Shown here piece after piece: positions 7,315-11,986 of a stretch of 11,986 nucleotides of DNA. The stretch lies in assembly GCA_021443625.1 (NCBI GenBank), contig JABUTP010000017.1:6257-18242 (forward strand). Direction: 5' to 3'. The stretch is from Bacteroidales bacterium. GTDB taxonomy: Bacteria > Bacteroidota > Bacteroidia > Bacteroidales > UBA932. Position numbers and translations under genes: made by a program. Under the pieces are notes generated by a model. It ran no database searches. It was given only the letters and a program-made list of their open reading frames with translations, and was not told the DNA's origin. Within the stretch, counting starts at the first letter, position 1. Each line of letters opens with the position of its first letter.

Positions 7315-8043
7315 CTACAGATTGCTCTCTGCGCTGTCAAAATCCACATAGTTGCGCCTCATCCAGCGGAACACGAAGCAGTCGGTGAAGCCGCGCAGAC
7401 GGTTCCACATATTGAACTTCGATTTGCCGGAGGTCCGCGGGCAGTGCGTCACCGGCACCTGACAGTAGCTTCCCCCCTCCTGCAGCATTATGAGGGCGGG
7501 AATGAACCGGTGCATCCCGTTGAACATCGGGAGCCGTTTGGCATAAGAGGTCCGGATGAGTTTCAGCGGGCAGCCGGTATCCAGCGCACCGTCGCCCGTC
7601 ATCATTCTTCTGAACCCGTTGCCTATCTTGGATTGCAACTTCTTGTGAACCGTGTCCTTGCGCCCCGTGCGGATACCCAGGGCCATTGCATACCCGTCGA
7701 TGTTGTCGATAAGCCGGGTGAATTCCTCGGGCATGGTCTGCAGGTCGGCGTCGATATAGCCCACATATTCCGAATATGCGGCGCCGAAGCCGGTTTTGAG
7801 GGCTCCGCTCAAGCCGAGATTGCGGGTGTGCCGCACATAATAAAAGTCGCTGTTCCTGTCGCAGATTTCCCGGATGATGTCGTAACTGCCGTCGGTGGAT
7901 CGGTCATCCACCAGCAGCACGCACGCCTTCAGGGGACAGACGGGAAGATAGTCAGCCAGTCTCTGCTCCAATGCGGCAAGGCTTTCCCGCTCGTTATAAA
8001 CGGGAACAACTATGGTAAACTGATATAGCGAGGTGTTATTCAT
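7315..8043 (-). CDS. GT2 family glycosyltransferase (polyprenyl-phosphate sugar synthase-like)
   Basis: This 242-residue GT-A glycosyltransferase resembles dolichyl-phosphate mannose synthase, ArnC and GtrB, which put a sugar from a nucleotide donor onto a polyprenyl phosphate on the cytoplasmic side. Visible motifs are IVVPVYNE (11-18), VDDRSTDGS (45-53), the metal-binding DADLQ (98-102), the acceptor-side FNGMHRFIPAL (174-184) and RTSGKSKF (203-210). Unlike ArnC and GtrB it has no C-terminal transmembrane helices; it ends soon after the catalytic domain, like DPM1, so it is probably peripheral to the membrane. The ATG at 8043 overlaps the end of the LAB_N gene by 8 bp, and its stop codon abuts the ATG of the ArnT-like gene, so the three are translated as a unit. 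The donor sugar is not evident from the sequence. Confidence 0.91.
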   Translation of the reverse strand: MNNTSLYQFTIVVPVYNERESLAALEQRLADYLPVCPLKACVLLVDDRSTDGSYDIIREICDRNSDFYYVRHTRNLGLSGALKTGFGAAYSEYVGYIDADLQTMPEEFTRLIDNIDGYAMALGIRTGRKDTVHKKLQSKIGNGFRRMMTGDGALDTGCPLKLIRTSYAKRLPMFNGMHRFIPALIMLQEGGSYCQVPVTHCPRTSGKSKFNMWNRLRGFTDCFVFRWMRRNYVDFDSAESNL

Positions 8044-8677
8044 TCCTGGAAGGAGTATTCTTGCAGATAAGATAAAGGTTTCTCGAGTATGTTATGAAGC
8101 CCACGGACTGCCCCAGACAAAGCACCCAGTCGTGACGGATTATTCCGTAAGAGCAGATTGCCACCGTTCCGACAAGGCTGATAATCCAGAACCCCTTGGG
8201 AAGGACCGATTCCCCCTTCTTGTGGGAGTAGATGAACTGATATACAAATCGCAGGGTGAAAATCACCTGCCCGAGGGAACCGTAAACGACCAGCCACATA
8301 GGGATACATTCGGTATGGAAAAGGCGGCTGGCAACTTCTTCTGCGTGGAACCCCATATACACCACTCCGGCAATTGGGGTTAGCAGCAGCAGGGCGGCGA
8401 CCGGTTTTATGCTGCGTGAACTCCAGACCCCCTTGGTCTTCAGGTTCCACATATATATGTAGTAACTGATAATCTGGCCGAACATTATGGCGAAGTCGCT
8501 CCGGAGCCATCCGTATATGAAAAATATATACGAGGCGGTGATGCTCAATACCCAGAATATAGTGGGGGAGGTGGCCTGACGCTTCTTTTCCGAAATGAGC
8601 CACTGCACTATCATCCTTGCGGAAAACAGTCCCTGTGCGAGCAAACCGAGAGCGTATATGAACCAACTGCTGTCCAT
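8036..8677 (-). CDS. Tandem LAB_N (lipid A biosynthesis N-terminal domain) membrane protein
   Basis: This 213-residue membrane protein is built from two copies of the LAB_N domain. Copy 1 is about residues 14-79 (AQGLFSARMIVQW to MWNL) and copy 2 about 135-200 (GQVIFTLRFVYQF to SRNL). They align without gaps over 66 residues with 20 identities by eye, including R21/R143-type arginines, P38/P160, FW, YG, R-x-D and GQ. Each copy has about three hydrophobic segments, and one more (about 92-110) joins them, giving seven in a 3+1+3 plan. LAB_N proteins have no settled biochemical function. The fold is thought to be related to the MtN3/PQ-loop (SWEET) group, which I recall and cannot verify here. 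As the first gene of an operon with GT2 and ArnT-like genes, a flippase for the polyprenyl-P-sugar, or a partner of such a flippase, is my inference. The ATG at 8677 follows an exact -7 box by 29 bp. Confidence 0.88.
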   Translation of the reverse strand: MDSSWFIYALGLLAQGLFSARMIVQWLISEKKRQATSPTIFWVLSITASYIFFIYGWLRSDFAIMFGQIISYYIYMWNLKTKGVWSSRSIKPVAALLLLTPIAGVVYMGFHAEEVASRLFHTECIPMWLVVYGSLGQVIFTLRFVYQFIYSHKKGESVLPKGFWIISLVGTVAICSYGIIRHDWVLCLGQSVGFITYSRNLYLICKNTPSRNE

Positions 8678-8706
8678 TGTTATCCGTGATACACCGTTGA
8701 AGTATG

Positions 8707-8714
8707 CAAAAGTA
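8707..8714 (-). promoter_or_regulatory. Bacteroidota -7 box for the LAB_N-GT2-ArnT-like operon
   Basis: On the minus strand TACTTTTG (8714 to 8707) matches TAnnTTTG exactly and lies 29 bp before the ATG at 8677, giving a leader of about 20 nt. No good -33 TTTG is seen at the usual distance. The box begins two bases after the T-tract of the upstream terminator. Confidence 0.6.
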
Positions 8715-8716
8715 GC

Positions 8717-8757
8717 AAAAAAAAAGAAGCCGAACTCGTTGTGTCCGGCTTCTTTTT
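8717..8757 (-). terminator. Symmetric intrinsic terminator after the Hc1-like gene
   Basis: A perfect 12-bp stem is formed by AAAAAGAAGCCG (8721-8732) and CGGCTTCTTTTT (8746-8757) around a 13-nt loop. For minus-strand transcription it is followed by a run of nine T (8725-8717), the classic intrinsic terminator layout, starting 24 bp after the stop of the Hc1-like gene. The A/T arms are symmetric, so it could also stop plus-strand readthrough. Confidence 0.9.
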
Positions 8758-8781
8758 ACCTCAAAAGAGATACGCCACTGA

Positions 8782-8955
8782 TTATTTGGCAGCCTCTACA
8801 GAAGCTTTTCTGAAATCTTTCATCAATTTGATTACTTCAAGAGCAGCTTTGCGTGCGCGAACGCCGGCAGCCTTGTTGCCCTTGGCAACTTGTGCGGCAG
8901 CATTGACTTGGAACGATTCAACGGCAACGTTGATGGCTTTTACTAATTCTTCCAT
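8782..8955 (-). CDS. Hc1 histone H1-like small DNA-binding protein
   Basis: A 57-residue basic, alanine-rich protein reads from ATG at 8955 to TAA at 8784-8782. It begins MEELVKAINVAVESF and continues with a basic core, AKGNKAAGVRARKAAL, at residues 24-39. It has 11 Lys/Arg against 6 Asp/Glu and 14 Ala, and should be almost wholly helical. This composition and order match the short 'histone H1-like' Hc1 proteins common in Bacteroides and relatives, which are assumed to bind DNA without sequence specificity and help organise the nucleoid. Chlamydial Hc1 is longer. The gene stands alone between an AT-rich 90-bp leader and a strong terminator, which suggests its own transcript and possibly high expression. 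DNA binding is known for the chlamydial relative and inferred here. Confidence 0.87.
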   Translation of the reverse strand: MEELVKAINVAVESFQVNAAAQVAKGNKAAGVRARKAALEVIKLMKDFRKASVEAAK

Positions 8956-9019
8956 AATTGTAAAGTTATTTGGTTAATAGATAAATCTTTATTTAATGTG
9001 AAATTAAGCTTTTATTTTG

Positions 9020-9044
9020 TTTTTTCAAAATTTTATTGAAAAAA
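9020..9044. repeat. AT-rich inverted repeat after the S41 protease gene
   Basis: TTTTTTCAA (9020-9028) and TTGAAAAAA (9036-9044) form a perfect 9-bp stem with one G-C pair and a 7-nt loop, starting one base after the stop of the S41 protease gene. No T-tract follows on the minus strand, so a terminator function is doubtful. It lies in the AT-rich 90-bp gap that must also hold the Hc1 promoter. A weak candidate there is TTTG (9029-9026), 19 bp, TAATTTCA (9006-8999). Confidence 0.45.
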
Positions 9045-9045
9045 G

Positions 9046-10485
9046 TTAGAATTTCACGGTGTAGAAACCGCCGATCCGGCCGCTTTTTTCGGGTTCGATG
9101 GATATCATGCAGTCATTATAATCACAATCCCAGGAGTCCCTGCCTGCCATCTCGGGCAGTTGCGGGTATGTGCCGTGGACGATATGGTGGAGACAAGCCG
9201 CGATGTTGTCTTCCTTGGCGTCAAAATCGTGATATAGGTCGTCGGGACGGTAGTTGTCCGGAATTATCCCCTTGTCCGGGATTTTTTCATAATTACGGTT
9301 CAGATTATAGAAACAGATGGGGTAGAACACATATTTCAAACCGGAATAGTCCCCTTTGCTGTATTTGTCGTTGTCCGCGGGGTACGGGAAGATATACATT
9401 CCGTTGGGTTTGCCGTAGGTGGTGTCGCCCACGTGCTGTATGTTCATAAGGGGGCGGAGCCCGTTGATGACCACTTCGGAGGCGGAGGCACTCGCCTGGC
9501 CCGTGATGAAGTAGAGGCAATCCAGATTCAGGGCATCTTTGGAGCGGTGCACCTTGACCTCGTTGTTCCATTTCTTGGCCATCAGCTTGTTGTGCTCAAC
9601 CCGGGTGTAAATCTGTCCCTCGGCAGCCGTGGACGCTATATAAGAAACCAAGGAGTCGCTGGCGATTTTCTCCCCACCGTTGTTGTATCTCAGATCGATG
9701 ATGAGCTTGCGGATGCCTTCCCGTTTGAAGAAAGCCATAGGTTGTGAGATGTCGTCGAGCATCGAAGTGCCGTCGGCAGACTTGCCGGCTTTGAAAGAGA
9801 GGTAGTGGAAATAGCCCACAGGCTCCGTAAGTCCCGGATAATCCTCTGCCGTGAAAGTCCTGACCACCAAAGCGGGACGAGTCAGCAGGGAGTTTGTGGC
9901 GGCGATGGTGCAGGCAACCTCCTTGCCGTCATTGTCGGTGAACGTGAATTTGTGGGGGACGGAAGGGTTGGCTTCGTTGAATACCTTGACAAATTCCCCT
10001 TCCTTAATGAGAGTCATTGCCTCCACGTCATCGATGTGGGTAATGGTCCAGCCCCTCTTCACTCCGGCCTTTGCAAAAGGGGAGTCTGGATATACGAATT
10101 TTATTTTGACGTCATAGTCGTTGTAATATTCAACCGCCTGAGAAATGCTGACGCCGTAAGTGCCATATACGACCCCCTGTTCGCTGCTGATATATGACTC
10201 TGCATCGGTCATCCAGCTCCAGCGGTCCTGCGGCACCAGCAACTTGTCGAAGTATTCTTCGATATCGGTGTTCTTGTCGTACGAAACATCGGGAACCTGG
10301 TCGTACCAGTAATATTCCACCTTCATTATGGAGTTTCGGAGATATTTCAGTGCCTTGAGGTTCTCCGAGGCCTCGTCCGAAGGCGTGACCGGAGTCTCCT
10401 CATCCGGGTCAAGATCGTCCCAGCAGGAGGGCAGGGCAAAGGCCGCAAGAAATATGAACAAGAAATAAGATAAAAGCCGTTTCAT
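9046..10485 (-). CDS. S41 family (CtpA/Prc-type) serine protease lipoprotein
   Basis: This is a 479-residue secreted C-terminal-processing-type protease. The signal peptide ends LPSC, with lipid cysteine 21, followed by the acidic WDDLDPDEE tail, which may favour surface display. A PDZ-like domain covers about residues 109-195 (YGVSIS to SPFAKAGVKRGWTITHIDD), and the protease core about 222-410. IIDLRYNNGG spans 262-271. The nucleophile is Ser334 in SASASE and the general base is Lys359 in TYGKPNG; their 25-residue spacing equals that of the Ser452/Lys477 dyad of E. coli Prc. The protein therefore looks catalytically intact. Two extra cysteines (454 and 459) sit near the C-terminus in DCDYNDC. 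The ATG at 10485 overlaps the TGA of the FtsB-like gene in ATGA, so translation is coupled. The substrate is unknown; the partner suggests an envelope or division-related role, which is inference. Confidence 0.92.
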   Translation of the reverse strand: MKRLLSYFLFIFLAAFALPSCWDDLDPDEETPVTPSDEASENLKALKYLRNSIMKVEYYWYDQVPDVSYDKNTDIEEYFDKLLVPQDRWSWMTDAESYISSEQGVVYGTYGVSISQAVEYYNDYDVKIKFVYPDSPFAKAGVKRGWTITHIDDVEAMTLIKEGEFVKVFNEANPSVPHKFTFTDNDGKEVACTIAATNSLLTRPALVVRTFTAEDYPGLTEPVGYFHYLSFKAGKSADGTSMLDDISQPMAFFKREGIRKLIIDLRYNNGGEKIASDSLVSYIASTAAEGQIYTRVEHNKLMAKKWNNEVKVHRSKDALNLDCLYFITGQASASASEVVINGLRPLMNIQHVGDTTYGKPNGMYIFPYPADNDKYSKGDYSGLKYVFYPICFYNLNRNYEKIPDKGIIPDNYRPDDLYHDFDAKEDNIAACLHHIVHGTYPQLPEMAGRDSWDCDYNDCMISIEPEKSGRIGGFYTVKF

Positions 10486-10817
10486 TCCTCTTCAACTATA
10501 AATACATCCTCTCCGTCTTCCAGAAAATAATAATTCTCGCGGGCGAACATCTCAAGGGTGTCCTTGTTGGACGTAAGCTGCCCGATGCGGCGCCCCACCT
10601 CGTCTATGGCACGGTCGTATTTCACTATCTGGCGTTTCTGGTTCCGGATAATCTTGGAATATCTGAACATGTGGCCGAAGTTATCGCTCCCGCTGAATGC
10701 AATGGCAACTATCAGAACCAATGTCGCGAGCACATATTTGTTCAGTAAAAATCTTAAAATCAGATTTTTACTCCTGAGTGACGAGTATGTGTCGGAGACT
10801 TTGGATAAAATGGACAT
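10482..10817 (-). CDS. FtsB/DivIC-type septum formation initiator protein
   Basis: This is a 111-residue bitopic membrane protein of the FtsB/DivIC family, which links early and late division proteins at the septum. It has a short cytoplasmic N-terminus, one membrane helix at about residues 27-42 (KYVLATLVLIVAIAF) and a coiled-coil stretch at about 52-88 (KIIRNQKRQIVKYDRAIDEV). The family's C-terminal segment LEMFARENYYF followed by EDVFIVEEE spans 88-111. I start it at the ATG at 10817. The longer reading from a GTG at 10841 cannot be right if the -7 box at 10848-10841 is used, because that GTG includes the last base of the box. It is the first gene of a two-gene unit with the S41 protease (4-bp overlap). 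It could be called FtsB or DivIC; the sequence does not separate the two. Confidence 0.85.
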   Translation of the reverse strand: MSILSKVSDTYSSLRSKNLILRFLLNKYVLATLVLIVAIAFSGSDNFGHMFRYSKIIRNQKRQIVKYDRAIDEVGRRIGQLTSNKDTLEMFARENYYFLEDGEDVFIVEEE

Positions 10818-10840
10818 CTGTTGCGGTGATAGCGTTTCCA

Positions 10841-10848
10841 CAAATTTA
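10841..10848 (-). promoter_or_regulatory. Bacteroidota -7 box for the FtsB-like/S41 operon
   Basis: TAAATTTG on the minus strand (10848 to 10841) matches TAnnTTTG exactly and lies 23 bp before the ATG at 10817, giving a leader of about 17 nt. It rules out the GTG at 10841 as a start codon. No clear -33 TTTG is present at normal spacing; a TTTG at 10864-10861 is only 12 bp away. Confidence 0.6.
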
Positions 10849-10849
10849 T

Positions 10850-10857
10850 TATTTTTG
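10850..10857 (+). promoter_or_regulatory. Candidate -7 box for the CPBP protease/manA operon
   Basis: TATTTTTG matches TAnnTTTG exactly. It lies only 8 bp before the ATG at 10866, so the transcript would be nearly leaderless, or translation would begin at the in-frame ATG at 10902. It stands back to back, one base apart, with the minus-strand box at 10841-10848. Confidence 0.45.
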
Positions 10858-10865
10858 AGTCAAAT

Positions 10866-11702
10866 ATGAAGAAAAGATTCCTTTCGTTTTTAGAAAATTG
10901 TATGCCGGGATACGGATTGACGGCCATCCTGGTTGTACTTTTCTTCCTGGGTTCGGTAGCGGCTGGGCTGTTTGTCGGCACTCTGGGCATCGGATCTACA
11001 TCGCTGACCTATCTTCTGTCTATGCTTCCTCCGTTTCTGCTGGCATGGGCGGTTTCGGCATCATCCCGCATCGGAATAAGCCCCATACCCATCCATCAAC
11101 CCCATTACGGAGCGCTGACGCCCCTGACGGCCATTGCCGTGATGTGCGTTGCCGTGGTTGCTCTGGGCGTGGTGGTGGAGCCGGTAGCCAACCTGATGCC
11201 GATGTCGGAAAACCTGAGGCGGCTGATGGAGGAGATGTTCAGTATGGACCATCCGCTCGACCTTTTCATAGCCACTTCGCTTCTCGCCCCGATTTGCGAG
11301 GAACTTCTGTGCCGGGGACTCGTTATGAGGGGACTGATGCGGAAGGGGACTCCCCTTACGGCCATATTGATTTCGGCGGCGGTATTCGGGCTGCTTCACG
11401 CCAATTTCCAGCAGGGGGTCACGGCATTTGCCTTCGGCCTGTTCCTCGGCTGGGTATATTACCGGAGCGGTTCAATAGTGGCCTGTATGGCGGTTCACTT
11501 TACCAACAACACCCTCGCCCAGGTCATGGCGGTGCTTTTCCCCGACGCTCCGGCAGATGCGACTTACGCCGATGTCATGCCCGAGGTGTGCTACATCCTG
11601 CTTTACATTGTAAGCGTGGCTGTTCTGGCCCTGACGGTATATGTCCTGCACAGAAAACTGGACAAGGGCGGCGAATCCTTCAATCAAGTCAACAACATAT
11701 AA
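10866..11702 (+). CDS. CPBP family intramembrane metalloprotease (CAAX/Abi type)
   Basis: This 278-residue protein has about eight hydrophobic segments and belongs to the CPBP family (CAAX prenyl protease 2/Abi, PF02517), which includes Rce1-like proteases. The three family motifs are present: E145-E146-L-L-C-R150 in CEELLCRG; F174-GLL-H178 in FGLLHANF; and H211-FTN-N215 in AVHFTNN. The metal-binding and catalytic Glu and His residues therefore look intact. Bacterial members have varied or unknown substrates; roles in bacteriocin immunity, peptide maturation or membrane protein turnover are known for relatives, and none can be chosen here. I keep the ATG at 10866 (MKKRFLSFLENC) because it gives a natural positively charged N-terminus. 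The close promoter box leaves ATG 10902 (MPGYGL) possible. The gene is followed 12 bp later by manA, probably in one transcript. Confidence 0.9.
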   Translation: MKKRFLSFLENCMPGYGLTAILVVLFFLGSVAAGLFVGTLGIGSTSLTYLLSMLPPFLLAWAVSASSRIGISPIPIHQPHYGALTPLTAIAVMCVAVVALGVVVEPVANLMPMSENLRRLMEEMFSMDHPLDLFIATSLLAPICEELLCRGLVMRGLMRKGTPLTAILISAAVFGLLHANFQQGVTAFAFGLFLGWVYYRSGSIVACMAVHFTNNTLAQVMAVLFPDAPADATYADVMPEVCYILLYIVSVAVLALTVYVLHRKLDKGGESFNQVNNI

Positions 11703-11714
11703 TACATATCAGAA

Positions 11715-11986
11715 ATGAAAAAGCTGTATCCTTTCAAATTCGAGCCTGTGCTGATAGGCAAAAGGTGGGGTGGGGACGCCCTTGCGACACGTTACGGAAA
11801 GAAACCGGCCGACAGCCAGAAAGATAGCGGAATAGACCTCTCGCACATCGGCGAGACCTTTGAGATATACGATAACGGAGAGTCGGCAAGTTCAATGGTC
11901 ACAAATGGTTTCCTTGCCGGGAACGACCTTTATTCAATCCTTGAGACCTATCTCGGCGACCTGGTGGGGGACAACGTCTATGACTT
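11715..11986 (+). CDS. manA: Mannose-6-phosphate isomerase, class I (partial, 3' end outside window)
   Basis: An open frame runs from ATG 11715 to the window edge (90 complete codons, no stop). The product begins MKKLYPFKFEPVLIGKRWGG and includes HIGETFEIYDN and SSMVTNGFLAG. This matches the N-terminal region of class I phosphomannose isomerases, with the RxWGG, GE(S/T)xEI and S-x-V-x-NG landmarks. The enzyme interconverts mannose-6-phosphate and fructose-6-phosphate and so supplies GDP-mannose synthesis. The zinc-binding residues lie further downstream and are not in view. Its start is 12 bp after the CPBP gene's stop, suggesting co-transcription. The family call is fairly sure; activity cannot be judged from one quarter to one third of the protein. 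Confidence 0.82.
   Translation, partial: MKKLYPFKFEPVLIGKRWGGDALATRYGKKPADSQKDSGIDLSHIGETFEIYDNGESASSMVTNGFLAGNDLYSILETYLGDLVGDNVYD

Noticed and set aside
7291..8028. Plus-strand open frame of 245 residues opposite the GT2 gene
   Set aside because: It is antisense to a gene with all GT2 motifs, and no domain is seen in the translation.
8449..8460. Perfect 12-bp palindrome ACATATATATGT inside the LAB_N gene
   Set aside because: It is explained by the Tyr-Ile-Tyr-Met codons of a membrane helix and is not in a regulatory position.
10898..11827. Plus-strand open frame of 309 residues overlapping the CPBP gene and the start of manA
   Set aside because: It is in another frame of two genes with intact family motifs; its translation is low-complexity and Gly/Arg/Pro-rich.

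Overview
The window looks like a chromosomal segment of a member of the Bacteroidales (Bacteroidota), moderately GC-rich. A Rikenellaceae/Alistipes-type organism is possible, but I cannot fix the genus from sequence alone. The evidence is: Bacteroidota-type -7 promoter boxes (TAnnTTTG) in short leaders with no Shine-Dalgarno sequences; a FISUMP-domain lipoprotein; a 57-residue Hc1 'histone H1-like' protein of the Bacteroides type; a stand-alone HsdR-N-like protein between holA and cca; and several lipoproteins with Bacteroidota-style N-termini. I see no insertion sequence, prophage, CRISPR array, rRNA or tRNA. No stretch above 300 bases lacks a gene; the largest gaps are about 90-105 bp.

Layout. 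(1) 59-2714, plus strand: two predicted lipoproteins, one FISUMP and one unrecognised with an alpha/alpha-toroid look. (2) 2724-3779, minus: holA, the DNA polymerase III delta subunit. (3) 3833-5663, plus, divergent from holA: a small PD-(D/E)xK protein, then the CCA-adding enzyme. (4) 5683-8677, minus: a tightly coupled three-gene operon in transcription order tandem-LAB_N membrane protein, GT2 polyprenyl-phosphate sugar synthase-like protein, and ArnT/GT83-like membrane glycosyltransferase. (5) 8782-8955, minus: Hc1-like DNA-binding protein, closed by a strong symmetric terminator at 8717-8757. (6) 9046-10817, minus: an FtsB/DivIC-like division protein overlapping by 4 bp with an S41 (CtpA/Prc-type) protease lipoprotein. 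(7) 10866-11986, plus, divergent: a CPBP-family intramembrane protease followed 12 bp later by mannose-6-phosphate isomerase, cut by the window edge.

How the genes work together. The most interesting unit is the 8677-5683 operon. Its three products fit a complete lipid-carrier sugar pathway: GT2 loads a sugar onto a polyprenyl phosphate in the cytoplasm, the LAB_N-duplicated protein is a candidate flippase, and the ArnT-like enzyme moves the sugar from the lipid carrier to an envelope acceptor. The LAB_N protein has two ungapped 66-residue repeats sharing 20 identical positions, joined by one extra hydrophobic segment. This is the 3+1+3 layout seen in SWEET transporters. The two divergent intergenic regions (about 50 bp each) carry overlapping or back-to-back -7 boxes, and one of them decides the start codon of the FtsB-like gene.
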